Assembly: GCA_029907545.1 (NCBI GenBank)
Contig: JARYLR010000016.1
Coordinates: 1-33,637, forward strand
DNA length: 33,637 bases
Origin: Candidatus Bathyarchaeota archaeon
GTDB lineage: Archaea; Thermoproteota; Bathyarchaeia; Bathyarchaeales; Bathycorpusculaceae
Direction: 5' to 3'
A model generated the notes under the pieces. That model did not search any database. It had not been told where the DNA came from and saw nothing but the letters and a program-made list of their open reading frames with translations. A program made the position numbers and the translations under genes. Below, in pieces: positions 8,873 to 16,484 of this stretch. Numbering within the stretch: position 1 is the first letter of the stretch; every line of letters begins with the position of its first letter.

Positions 8873-9310
8873 TCATGTTTCTCCTCTGAATTTTTGGATC
8901 TTCTTTAAGCATTCTTTGGCTTCATTCAGCAGTTTGCTTGCCTCTTCTTTCTTTTTGGATTCTATGTATCTTATTCCCTTTTGACCAGGGTGGACAATCT
9001 TATTTCTTTCTTCTATAGTCTTTTTTATCATTGAATATTCTTTATTAGTTATAATGTTAAGGATCCTAAGCATCATTGCAACGTCTGAAGCACCGAGTCT
9101 TTTGAGTGATTCTCTTGCCTTTTTAGTCAAGTCAACTTTTCGTCTTAGACAGTGAAATGTAATTGCCCAGTATCCATAGTGTTCAAAGTAAGTAACTATG
9201 TTAGCAAAAGCTGAGAACCAATCTTCTTTCTTTATTGCAGAGTCTACCTTCTTTAGTCTCTCTTGGAATAATTTAGTACTGAAGGATGTTGCTGGTTTCT
9301 TTCCCCTCAC
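8873..9310 (-). CDS. HEPN-domain-like protein
   Basis: About 145 residues, helical, with ERNKIVHPG near residues 101-109. R102-x4-H107 matches the HEPN ribonuclease motif (R-x4-6-H). Many HEPN proteins are toxins or RNA nucleases in defence loci; activity here is inference. The GTG at 9310 overlaps the upstream stop in a GTGA arrangement and has AAGGG seven bases before it, so it is preferred to the GTG at 9325. It is co-transcribed with the upstream wHTH gene inside the candidate element. No MNT-type nucleotidyltransferase antitoxin is present. Confidence 0.6.
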   Translation of the reverse strand: MRGKKPATSFSTKLFQERLKKVDSAIKKEDWFSAFANIVTYFEHYGYWAITFHCLRRKVDLTKKARESLKRLGASDVAMMLRILNIITNKEYSMIKKTIEERNKIVHPGQKGIRYIESKKKEEASKLLNEAKECLKKIQKFRGET

Positions 9311-9627
9311 TGTGAACCCTTCCACCAGTATAAGAATTTTCTTCCCTGTTTTGTGGAATCAACTAAGCCTTCCTCTATCATCTTCTCTAAAGCAAGTCTT
9401 ACTCTTGTATATTGACTAGGTGCTCCTTCTGGCCAATCTTTAAATGGAGAGTCAAGTTCCTCAGCACTATATCCATAAATCTCCACCAGCAAGCCGCCTA
9501 TCGTATATCCATAACCTGGGTTTATCTTGAGATGGGCTTTCACTTTGTCATACACTGATTCCTTCTGGATATCCTTTAAAGGGACCTTTATTGTGATCTT
9601 ACCTTTCTTTCTCTTTTTGTTGCTCAT
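9307..9627 (-). CDS. Small basic winged-helix-like protein
   Basis: 106 residues. A basic N-terminus (KKRKKGK) is followed by a region that looks like a winged helix: YTRVRLALEKMIEEGLV then a wing-like GRKFLYWW. It has a very strong ribosome binding site (GGAGGT, nine bases before the ATG) and a TATA-like TTTAAATATTTAC at about 9662-9674 on the minus strand. It overlaps the HEPN gene, so it is a plausible regulator or antitoxin of that protein. No named family is recognised. Confidence 0.6.
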   Translation of the reverse strand: MSNKKRKKGKITIKVPLKDIQKESVYDKVKAHLKINPGYGYTIGGLLVEIYGYSAEELDSPFKDWPEGAPSQYTRVRLALEKMIEEGLVDSTKQGRKFLYWWKGSQ

Positions 9628-10092
9628 ACTTCATCAACCTCCTTTGTTGCATATACATTGGTAAATATTTAAACTCTTTCATTTAACTATTTCGGCGAAA
9701 CAATAATAACAATAATAACAATATTATCTCTTCTCACCTGCCGAGTTATTTTAATGTTGATTAATCAAAAGTGCCTGTAAGATAATGCTTCTAACATTTT
9801 CCTATACAACAAATAGAAAGATATTTGTTCAAATCTAAGAAAGGTGCACAAAAATTATGTAGGATATTAAACCCGTGAAATCTATGTCATGGAAATGATC
9901 TAAAAAGGGCGCCTGTGCTTATCTCGAATATACGGACTTGAACCCGTTTGGGTATGGGGACGGGCAGCCCCACTAAAGAACTCAGATCTTTTTGGACAAA
10001 ATACCTAAAACTCTGCATTCAAGCGATAAATCATGGTGTTGCGCTTTTGAGTGCTTCTATTTTTCTTGCATGGAATTTCACGTTAAGCTAGT
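9628..10092. other. Gene-free stretch holding the right end of the element
   Basis: No convincing ORF. It holds the minus-strand promoter of the wHTH gene (about 9662-9674), a short AT-rich tandem tract built on CAATAATAA (about 9700-9727), the right inverted-repeat arm (9933-9953) and the right direct repeat (9961-9972). The right arm read on the minus strand contains GGGTTCAAGTCC, resembling a tRNA T-arm. Confidence 0.5.
9961..9972 (+). repeat. Right direct repeat, copy of tRNA-Pro 3' end
   Basis: CGGGCAGCCCCA is identical to the last 12 bases of tRNA-Pro including the discriminator base. The flanking sequence differs on both sides. It marks the likely right attachment site. Confidence 0.6.
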
Positions 10093-10377
10093 TTAGTAGC
10101 GCTTTCTGGGTTTGGTGCTTTTATGCCCCAGCTTCCTCAGTGCCTCTTTCAGCGTTTCTTCGCTTGGACAAACGCCTATGATTCTAACGTCTTTATCAAT
10201 AACTACTGCTGGGCTTGTTTCTATGTTATACTCGCCAAGTTTCGGGTTGACGCCCTTATAGATCTCAACTTCAATCTTTTCTCTGTATTCTTCTCTTATC
10301 TTGTCAATTAGCTTCAGCAGTAGCCTTCCACCAGAGCATGGTGGTTCTGAAGTGAAAACTTCAATTTTTATTGCCAT
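10093..10377 (-). CDS. Small thioredoxin-fold protein with a single active-site Cys
   Basis: About 94 residues from the ATG at 10377, one base after the stop of the upstream gene. It has the TIGR00412/MTH895-like pattern: KIEVFTSEPPC near the start, then SPAVVIDKDVRIIGVCPSEETL near the end, where the cis-Pro loop and GxxPS follow. The active site reads C-S-G-G, so the second Cys of CxxC is missing, unlike its two neighbours. It may be a monothiol form or a metal-binding protein. It is the last gene of the arsR operon. The longer ORF start at 10434 overlaps the upstream gene and gives an Arg-rich extension, so it is rejected. Confidence 0.75.
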   Translation of the reverse strand: MAIKIEVFTSEPPCSGGRLLLKLIDKIREEYREKIEVEIYKGVNPKLGEYNIETSPAVVIDKDVRIIGVCPSEETLKEALRKLGHKSTKPRKRY

Positions 10378-10378
10378 G

Positions 10379-10648
10379 TTAAACACCCATCTCCTTAAGC
10401 GACGCCTCAATCGTCTGCATGCTTGGACAGACACCCATAATTTTTATTCTTCCTTCATTGAAAACCAAGGCAGGCACCACAGTCAGATGATACTTGCTGA
10501 ACTCTTCGCATGGTCCAATGTGTTTTATAACCTCCACTCTTTCGCCATACTTCTCCTTGAGCAGATCTGCAATTTCCAAAAGTTTCGAGCAGCCCGCACA
10601 AGGCGGCTCGGCTGTGAAGGCTTCAATCTTTACAACCAATTTTATCAC
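10379..10648 (-). CDS. Small thioredoxin-fold disulfide protein (MTH895-like)
   Basis: 89 residues from a GTG. VKIEAFTAEPPCAGC carries a C-A-G-C redox site; TVVPALVFNEGRIKIMGVCPS carries the cis-Pro loop. Such mini-thioredoxins commonly sit with ArsR regulators and YraQ/ArsP-type permeases. It lies four bases after the arsR stop, so it is in the same operon, and a further thioredoxin-like gene follows one base later. Confidence 0.8.
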   Translation of the reverse strand: MIKLVVKIEAFTAEPPCAGCSKLLEIADLLKEKYGERVEVIKHIGPCEEFSKYHLTVVPALVFNEGRIKIMGVCPSMQTIEASLKEMGV

Positions 10649-10652
10649 TTTT

Positions 10653-10976
10653 CTAAGCTATTTGTTCAATAATGCGCTTTGATAAAATGTCCATCAGATT
10701 AACAGTGACTGAGTCAATTGTTTTGAATATCACTGGATCAGTGACCGAGTACAGTCTACGGTTTCCGTCCTTTCTGTGCTTTACCATTCCACAGCCCTTT
10801 AGGATTTTCAAGTGCCTAGAAACCAAAGGCTGTATTATTCCAACATGTGGTGTAATTTCGCATACGCATTTTTCTCCATCACGTAAGAACTCCAGTATCT
10901 CAAGTCTAACAGGGTCTGAGAGAGCGTTGAAAACCTTCGCTTTGAATTTATTTTTGTTTTTCATTTTTGAATACAT
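10653..10976 (-). CDS. ArsR-family metal/metalloid-responsive repressor
   Basis: 107 residues with the ArsR winged helix: ALSDPVRLEILEFLRDGEKCVCEI, then QPLVSRHLKILKGCGMVKHRKDGNRRLYSV. The CVC in the first part of the fold is the metalloid-binding motif of ArsR/SmtB sensors (ELCVCDL in classical members). It probably represses both its own operon and the divergent one through the palindrome at 10998-11013. The ATG at 10976 has no clear ribosome binding site and may be near-leaderless; a second Met is four codons in. Confidence 0.88.
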   Translation of the reverse strand: MYSKMKNKNKFKAKVFNALSDPVRLEILEFLRDGEKCVCEITPHVGIIQPLVSRHLKILKGCGMVKHRKDGNRRLYSVTDPVIFKTIDSVTVNLMDILSKRIIEQIA

Positions 10977-10997
10977 GATTTACGAATAAGCTGATAG

Positions 10998-11013
10998 CAA
11001 TATTTAAATATTG
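10998..11013. promoter_or_regulatory. 16-bp palindrome, probable ArsR operator over the divergent promoter
   Basis: CAATATTTAAATATTG is a perfect 16-bp palindrome 22 bp from the arsR start and 39 bp from the thioredoxin-like gene on the other strand. Its centre TTTAAA can act as a TATA box on either strand, so a repressor dimer here would shut both operons. Its position suits ArsR; binding is inference. Confidence 0.6.
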
Positions 11014-11051
11014 TTATATTACTCTCATAATTCCTTACAAGGGCGACAAAT

Positions 11052-11333
11052 ATGAACGAAGTAAAAGTGGAAGTGTTAGGGCTTGAACCGCCTTGTATGC
11101 GGTGTCAAGCAGCGAGAAAAGTAGCTGAAAAAGTGGCAGAGAAGCTCAAACAGACAGAGATAATTGTCAAAGTCGAGAAGGCTAACATAATGTCAAAGGA
11201 CGTTGTTGGTAAGTATGGTGTTCTGGTTTCTCCGGCCATAGCTGTTAATGGCGTGGTGAAATTTATGGGCAGAGTGCCCAGCGAGGCGGAAGTTGAAAAA
11301 ACCATAAGAGAAGCTGTCAAGAAGGAAGCATAA
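11052..11333 (+). CDS. Small thioredoxin-fold disulfide protein (MTH895-like)
   Basis: 93 residues. LGLEPPCMRCQAARKVAEK carries a C-M-R-C redox site. The end has VSPAIAVNGVVKFMGRVPSEAEV, which matches the MTH895 type closely (cis-Pro loop, then G-R-V-x-S). It is followed three bases later by the permease gene and so is co-transcribed with it; such proteins are thought to hand electrons or metal/metalloid to the transporter. Confidence 0.85.
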   Translation: MNEVKVEVLGLEPPCMRCQAARKVAEKVAEKLKQTEIIVKVEKANIMSKDVVGKYGVLVSPAIAVNGVVKFMGRVPSEAEVEKTIREAVKKEA

Positions 11334-11336
11334 TCG

Positions 11337-12374
11337 TTGAGTACTGGACTTGTCAAGAAACTCAGGACTGCAGTATTGCTAGGGTTTGTATTCACAGTCA
11401 TAGGTTTGCTCATTTACAGCAGAATAATGGCTTATTCATTGGCTCCAACAATGAAGCCAGCCGATTTCAGGGGTCTTGCCATCTGGGAAATCCCAATCGC
11501 ATACCTTATCGACTACTTCAGCCATGGTTGGATATGCCTTCTCTTCGCTTTTGTCGCCGCAGGACTAGTATACGAGTTCGTGCCAAAAGAAGCAATTACA
11601 AAATACATGAGCAGCGGCAGAGTGGCAGGGTATGGGCTTGCCCTTGGAATGGCTCCTTTCTTAACTGTCTGCTCGTGCACCATGGTTCCATTATTTGGAG
11701 GCGTGCTCTTCGCAGGTGCGGGCATAGGCCCAGCGATAACCTTTTTGCTCATGGCTCCAGCAGCCAACATACTGAGCATTCTATTGACTGGAGAGTTGAT
11801 ATCCTGGGAATTAGCCGGAGTGCGCATTATAGTATCGATTGTTGTTGCTTTGACCGCAGGCATAGTGATTTCTAAGACACCATGGGGTAGAGCCATAGAG
11901 AAAGAGCATCAACAAACTGTTCCAACTGGTCAAGCATCTATAGAAATTGTAAAACCACCTTTAGACGAGAGATTGTGGGCATCGCTTAAATTCGCAGCGT
12001 ATCTAGCAAAGCAAATTCTACCATTCTTCCTCTTAGGCTTAGTTGCAGTTAGCTACGTGCAAGCATACTTGCCAGAGGACATCGTTGGAACGTATCTAAC
12101 AGGAGTCACTGGTGTGTTGATTGCTTCAGTTATCGGCGGACCATTATACACGCCCACACTGGTCGAAATAGTTCTCGGCAAGGGAATGTTCGAGTTGGGC
12201 ATGTCAAAAGGCGCACTGCTCAGTTGGCTTATGGGACAACCGTATGATGTTGCCAACGCGCTGGCCGTCTCGAGGATAGCCAAATGGAAAGTAGTCCTAA
12301 CATACATGCTCATTGCTTGGGCAGGCAGCGTGGTATTTGGACTCCTATACGGTATGTTGAGTGGGTCTTTGTAA
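11337..12374 (+). CDS. YraQ/DUF318-type permease (ArsP-like efflux)
   Basis: 345 residues with about eight membrane segments in two homologous halves. FLTVCSCTMVPLFGGVLFAG holds the C-S-C-x-x-x-P motif of the family, and FLLMAPAANILSI and IASVIGGPLYTPTLVEIVLG are the matching conserved blocks. Family members export organoarsenicals, or Cu/Zn in some bacteria; the substrate here is unknown, but the ArsR neighbour points to metalloid or metal. The start is TTG at 11337, three bases after the upstream stop, with a distant AAGGA. Confidence 0.85.
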   Translation: MSTGLVKKLRTAVLLGFVFTVIGLLIYSRIMAYSLAPTMKPADFRGLAIWEIPIAYLIDYFSHGWICLLFAFVAAGLVYEFVPKEAITKYMSSGRVAGYGLALGMAPFLTVCSCTMVPLFGGVLFAGAGIGPAITFLLMAPAANILSILLTGELISWELAGVRIIVSIVVALTAGIVISKTPWGRAIEKEHQQTVPTGQASIEIVKPPLDERLWASLKFAAYLAKQILPFFLLGLVAVSYVQAYLPEDIVGTYLTGVTGVLIASVIGGPLYTPTLVEIVLGKGMFELGMSKGALLSWLMGQPYDVANALAVSRIAKWKVVLTYMLIAWAGSVVFGLLYGMLSGSL

Positions 12375-12454
12375 AAGCACGCTGAAGCTTGAGCGTAAAG
12401 TCGCACATCACGCAAACCGCTGTTAATCCGCGAGCTATGCCTTTTGTCCAGTGT

Positions 12455-13597
12455 TTATGGTCTTTTTTCAAGTCCAACGGGCAAGTCCAATGTCTCGGTG
12501 CCTCTTACAATGTTCAGAACGAGAATTTGTCCTGGAAGAGTCTTCTCCTCCATGTAGCTTGACAGTTCGTCTCCGTTTTTGATGCGAGTTCCGTTAAATC
12601 CAACGATTATGTCATTAACATGGATGTTCGCTTCAAAAGCCGGTCCCCCATACACTACTTCAACTACTAGCCAGCCGTAGGTAACGTTTACTCCTAGTAG
12701 TTGAGCCTCGCTGTAGCTCATGTCTATTCCTCCGACGCCCAGGTAAGAGTGTTGGTCATAGAATCCATTTTCCACTAGGTATTTTATTTCCTTGAGGATT
12801 GTGTTTGATGGAACAGCAAAGCCGACGCCTTGAGACTCTGCAATGATTGCTGTGGTTATGCCTACAACTTTTCCGTCATAGTTCAGTAGCGGACCGCCAG
12901 AATTTCCCGGGTTTATGGGTGCGCTTGTCTGGATGATGTTAGCGATGGCGTATCTTCCTGTGTAATTACTTTCTGTTATTGTTCTTCCGAGAGCGCTAAC
13001 TACTCCCGTGGTCATTGAGCCGACAAGCCCGTAGGGGTTTCCGATGGCTATTACTGGTTCGCCTACTCGCAGAGTTGAGGATCTCACGATTTCAAGGGGC
13101 TTGAATTCGCTTTCCGGCGCGTCTACCGTAAGGATGGCGAGATCGGCATAGCGGTCTGTTCCATTTATTTCAGCCGCGTATCCGTTGCCGTTGGAGAAGG
13201 TTACGCTTCTGCTTGTGGTTCCACTGACCACATGGTTGTTCGTTATTACGAGCATGGTTCCTGAATAGTTGTAGACGAAGCCTGAACCTTGCACTGTTCC
13301 TGTGCTTGTGGTTCCATGAACCAAGACAACGGAGTCTCGCACCCTATTGTATATCTCTGTCAATGCTGTTTCGTTAAAGTACACAGTGATGTTTTGATAG
13401 GATACATTTTGAAATCCCCAGAGAGTGGAGATCTGGGCTTGGAGGTTTGATATTTTGTCTTCCAGCTTGATAATTTCTCTGTAGGCTAGGAAGCCAACTA
13501 TGATTCCGCCGCAGACTATTCCCGCGATAAGTATCAATGCAAGAAGCATTGTTGAGGCTTCCCTTCTATGTTCTGCTAGCGCTTCCAAATGATTCAC
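12455..13597 (-). CDS. HtrA/Deg-like membrane-anchored serine protease
   Basis: 380 residues. One membrane anchor (about 18-38), then a short coiled-coil-like stretch, then a trypsin-like domain with His122 (TNNHVV), Asp152 (RYADLAIL) and Ser233 (NPGNSGGP), all intact. A single PDZ domain follows (about 285-375, beginning YLGVGGI). It should act outside the cytoplasmic membrane in protein quality control. The GTG at 13597 gives the full ORF; the ATG at 13549 directly before the anchor, with GGAAG upstream, is a credible alternative. Confidence 0.9.
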   Translation of the reverse strand: MNHLEALAEHRREASTMLLALILIAGIVCGGIIVGFLAYREIIKLEDKISNLQAQISTLWGFQNVSYQNITVYFNETALTEIYNRVRDSVVLVHGTTSTGTVQGSGFVYNYSGTMLVITNNHVVSGTTSRSVTFSNGNGYAAEINGTDRYADLAILTVDAPESEFKPLEIVRSSTLRVGEPVIAIGNPYGLVGSMTTGVVSALGRTITESNYTGRYAIANIIQTSAPINPGNSGGPLLNYDGKVVGITTAIIAESQGVGFAVPSNTILKEIKYLVENGFYDQHSYLGVGGIDMSYSEAQLLGVNVTYGWLVVEVVYGGPAFEANIHVNDIIVGFNGTRIKNGDELSSYMEEKTLPGQILVLNIVRGTETLDLPVGLEKRP

Positions 13598-13759
13598 CGT
13601 TTACAATGGAAGCCCAAATCCGAGATAATAAGAGTTGCGCCAAAGCCTGCCAGCTCCGAAGACGAAAGGTTTGTCTTGCAAAGAAGGTGGCATTGAGCCG
13701 CGTTGTTATGAATTTTAAAATATCCTGATCAACATTGGTAATAATGCGGGTGTACCACT

Positions 13760-14256
13760 TTGTCTATCTTTGAGAATTCAAAGAGCAGAGACAGAAGAAT
13801 TCTTCTAGCCCTATGTTTCTTAGGCACATTACTTTTCGTTGCGTTGCGGACAGATGTCGTAGCCGCGATTACTCCAGAGGTGCTGTCAATTGAATCATTG
13901 CAACTGGGCACACACACTGTCTTATACATCTATTGCCGACACACGATTTCTTCCACCGAACACTATGTCAACGCGGTTCAGCTTAACATCAGCGGAACCA
14001 CTGAAACTATCAACATAGTGGAAAGACACAATACTTTCATACTGGAATATGACAGGGGGAGGTTTCAGGGACGCCTGAAGTCTGGGCAAGAGCTAACTGC
14101 ACGGTTTCCGATTGGGGAGAATGGTATGGTCCTGTTGTGATTCCAGAGTTTCCAACCAACCTCTTCGCTATGCTCCTTACAGTTATTGCTGTCACAACTT
14201 TGCCTATCCTTACCAGTAGATATCTGAGAGACGAGAAACGGCGCAAAAGCAAGTGA
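13760..14256 (+). pseudogene. Secreted, C-terminally anchored surface protein, frameshifted
   Basis: The first frame (TTG at 13760) gives a signal-like hydrophobic segment (RILLALCFLGTLLFVAL) and a beta-rich ectodomain, then runs out at 14140. From the G5 run at 14055-14059 a different frame continues as GEVSGTPEVWARANC, then WYGPVVIPEFP, a membrane segment and a basic tail, ending at 14256. The IPEFP plus hydrophobic helix plus basic tail is a common archaeal surface anchor. One missing G explains the break. It may be real decay or a sequencing error. AATTTTAAAATATCC near 13710-13724 is a likely TATA region. Function is unknown. Confidence 0.65.
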
Positions 14257-14274
14257 AAAACGCAGCATCCGCAC

Positions 14275-15282
14275 TTAAGTTGTTTTTCTTCGATCTATTA
14301 TGTCAAGAGCCTCTGGTCCTGTTCCAATTAGCGTGACGGGGACATTGAGGTACTCCTCTATCTTGCTGACGAACTGTTTCGCTTCGTCGGGAAGCTCGCT
14401 GAATGTTCTTGCGCCTTGACATTTAGGAATCAAGCAGTCAAGTTTCGTAAGCGCGATCTGGGTAGCGCCATTAACCATGACAGCCCTTTTCGCCAGCTCG
14501 AAGCTGAAAGGCGCTGAACGGCGTTCACGACCTGTTCCGGCAGCAGTCTCGAACCATCCCTTTTTCTGTGCTTCTTCCTTAGATATCTCTCCCGGCAAGG
14601 GCCCACTGCCGACGCGTGTCATGAAGGATTTCAGGACCACTATGACTTCGTCAATTCTGGCTGGTCCGACGCCTGCTTCTGCACATATTGCGGCGGCGCT
14701 TGTGTCTCTGCTCGTTACGTAGGGGTATGTTCCGTGGTAGAGTGAGAGCTGCAAGCCTTGTGTTCCTTCTAGGAGCACGTTTTTGTTTGCGTCTATTGCG
14801 GTGTTTGCCTCCAACGAGGCGTCTGCTAGGTATGGTTTTAGTTCTGTAATGTCTTTGGCCAGCTTTGCGGTTCTGCGAGCGCGTTCTTCCTGTGCGGGGC
14901 CGACTCCTCTTCCTGTGGTGCCTATGGCTTCTCTAAGATGCGAGTTGGCTTTGTCCTGAGTGGCATGTTTCTCTTCGATTATTGAGGCTTGGCTGTCCAC
15001 ACCTATACGGCTCTTGACGTTTGTTTCCTCAACTTCTGCAAGGAACTGCTTGACTTCTACATTTGTTCCGGCGCCAAGAAGTAGGCGACATTTCTCATTT
15101 ACGAAACCTCCTGGAACCATGTGAAGAGCATAGCGTTTTCCCTTGTACCATATGGTGTGTGCCGCGTTTACTGATCCCGTTCTTACGCAGACGTGAATTG
15201 GGTCCTTCAAAGCTAGGTAGGAAACGATTTTTCCTTTTCCTTCGTCTCCCCAAAATCCTCCAGCCAGCACTGTGCAAGGCAT
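14275..15282 (-). CDS. purA: Adenylosuccinate synthetase, short archaeal form
   Basis: 335 residues. GGFWGDEGKGKIVSYLA is the phosphate-binding GDEGKGK loop, with SVNAAHTIWYKG and GTTGRGVGPAQEERARR further on, and VLLEGTQGLQL. It converts IMP plus aspartate and GTP to adenylosuccinate in AMP synthesis. Many archaea have this form, about 90 residues shorter than the bacterial enzyme. A TTAAATAA element near 15311-15320 on the minus strand gives a short leader. It is convergent with the broken surface-protein gene. Confidence 0.95.
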   Translation of the reverse strand: MPCTVLAGGFWGDEGKGKIVSYLALKDPIHVCVRTGSVNAAHTIWYKGKRYALHMVPGGFVNEKCRLLLGAGTNVEVKQFLAEVEETNVKSRIGVDSQASIIEEKHATQDKANSHLREAIGTTGRGVGPAQEERARRTAKLAKDITELKPYLADASLEANTAIDANKNVLLEGTQGLQLSLYHGTYPYVTSRDTSAAAICAEAGVGPARIDEVIVVLKSFMTRVGSGPLPGEISKEEAQKKGWFETAAGTGRERRSAPFSFELAKRAVMVNGATQIALTKLDCLIPKCQGARTFSELPDEAKQFVSKIEEYLNVPVTLIGTGPEALDIIDRRKTT

Positions 15283-15408
15283 GCTGAATCACTGGTCTGG
15301 TGATTTGCATGACTTTATTTAAGGCTGTTTGTCTACTTTATGTGAAAGAAATGGACGCTGGCTGTAGAGAGCTTCTTGCCAAGCTTGTGGAGACCATGCT
15401 TTCGGGTG

Positions 15409-15648
15409 TTATCCGCTTGTCAATAGCAAACTAAGGTTCAGCATCTCTGCCCACGCAATGTTCTTCAGCGGTATGTGAAGCTTCGTTCTGTTTCCATAAG
15501 CTACGCAGGTGATTAAAGCGTCCCGTGAAAGATCGCCCTTGTGGATTTCCGCGAGCTGAACGTTCACAATCACTGATCCATCCTTCAGGTGAAGGTTGAC
15601 ATTTTTTCCCAGAAAGGATCTTGCGGTATTCAAGCCAAATCCGTCCAT
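15409..15648 (-). CDS. Small Sm-like/SH3-like beta-barrel protein
   Basis: 79 residues of alternating beta pattern: NVNLHLKDGSVIVNVQLAEIHKGD, then TKLHIPLKNIAWAEML. This resembles an Sm-like or related small barrel, a fold used in RNA binding, but no specific family is recognised. It starts four bases after the stop of the small zinc protein gene with GGAGTGG before it, so the two form an operon. Confidence 0.6.
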   Translation of the reverse strand: MDGFGLNTARSFLGKNVNLHLKDGSVIVNVQLAEIHKGDLSRDALITCVAYGNRTKLHIPLKNIAWAEMLNLSLLLTSG

Positions 15649-15651
15649 AGG

Positions 15652-15789
15652 CTACCACTCCAAGTCTTGTTCAGCTATTTTTCCCCAGCATCGGCGGCAG
15701 ATAGGAAGTCTCTCGCCTTTGAGTTGGATGTAAACTTCTATGTCGCTTTCGCTGCATTTCTTGTGCCACGGGTTTCTACATCTTTCCAT
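15652..15789 (-). CDS. 45-residue zinc-finger-like mini protein
   Basis: Starting at the ATG at 15789, decided by a strong GGAGGG nine bases upstream. The protein begins MERCRNPWHKKCSESDIEVY and ends ICRRCWGKIAEQDLEW. C4, H9, C12 and the CRRC pair (C32, C35) can form a small zinc-binding fold. The frame is open 15 codons upstream but that stretch contains the ribosome binding site. It is co-transcribed with the Sm-like gene. Function is unknown. Confidence 0.68.
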   Translation of the reverse strand: MERCRNPWHKKCSESDIEVYIQLKGERLPICRRCWGKIAEQDLEW

Positions 15790-15938
15790 CGACTCAGACC
15801 CTCCTAATGATCGTTCTGATCTGTTTCGGCTCATTTGCTTTTAAAGCACTCCGAGAAACGAAGGTTTTGGCAGGTGGAGAGGTTGGTGAAAGTGAAAAGT
15901 CTGTTAGGAATTTAAGAAAGAACCGCGGAAGATTTTTT

Positions 15939-16484
15939 TCATATTTGAATGATCTTTGGGGTGATCTCCTTCTGGGTTATTGTAAGCAGAGCCACAGTAG
16001 GCTTACTGATAAAGGGCGGAATCGGATTCGTAGGGCTTCCTGGATTGATAAATAACGTTGTTTCTTCCCATCTTACGTGCGCGTTGTGAGTATGCCCATA
16101 CACAAGGACGTTGAAGTTGTTGTTTCTGGCAATTTCACACATCTTTCTTACTCCGAAAAGTGCTCCGGGGTCATGCATGACCCCGATTTTCCAGTTAAAA
16201 ATCTTAAGCGAGTTTAGCTTTGGGAGTTTTCCTCTGATTTCTGATCCATCCATGTTGCCGTAGACAGCCAAGACCGGAGCTAGCTGCTCTAGTTCGTCTA
16301 TTACGGAGAGGTCTACAAAGTCGCCTGCGTGCACTATGTAGTCAACTTTGTCAAATACTGTGAAAACCTCTTTCGGGATCTGTTTTGCTCTTGTGGGAAC
16401 ATGGGTGTCTGAAATTAGCCCGAGAGTTTTTGCCGGCGGCATTTCGCTTAGCTTTGGTGAAATCTGCAGGTCTAAGCTGTTCAT
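15939..16484 (-). CDS. YfcE/MJ0936-type metallophosphoesterase
   Basis: 181 residues with all calcineurin-like metal motifs: D26-x-H28 (ISDTH), GD (VHAGD), GNMD, then H in GVMHDPG, and GHTHNAH near the end. It is a Mn/Ni-dependent phosphodiesterase of the small archaeal type; the natural substrate is unknown. The start is uncertain: the Met at 16442 (MPPAKTLGLISDTH) sits right before the first motif and may be the true one. Confidence 0.9.
   Translation of the reverse strand: MNSLDLQISPKLSEMPPAKTLGLISDTHVPTRAKQIPKEVFTVFDKVDYIVHAGDFVDLSVIDELEQLAPVLAVYGNMDGSEIRGKLPKLNSLKIFNWKIGVMHDPGALFGVRKMCEIARNNNFNVLVYGHTHNAHVRWEETTLFINPGSPTNPIPPFISKPTVALLTITQKEITPKIIQI

Larger units (their letters stand above)
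7070..9972. mobile_element. Candidate 2.9-kb integrated element at tRNA-Pro
   Basis: The 12-bp CGGGCAGCCCCA at the 3' end of tRNA-Pro (7070-7081) is repeated directly at 9961-9972, as expected for att sites of tRNA-targeting integration. Exactly seven bases inside each copy is one arm of an inverted repeat: 7089-7115 on the left, with ACCCAAAC, a 6-base insert, then GGGTTCAA; the reverse complement at 9933-9953 has the same two blocks joined. Inside are an AAA ATPase gene, a HEPN gene and a wHTH gene. No integrase or transposase is visible, so mobilisation would be in trans or the element is a relic. The boundaries are inferred from repeats only. Confidence 0.55.

Noticed and set aside
9700-9727. 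AT-rich tandem tract as a CRISPR or functional repeat
   Set aside because: Units are too short and without spacers; it is a simple-sequence tract.
15342-15434. Plus-strand mini ORF (about 27-30 codons, MDAGCRELLAKLVETML)
   Set aside because: There is no ribosome binding site, it overlaps the end of the minus-strand Sm-like gene, and it has no recognisable motif.
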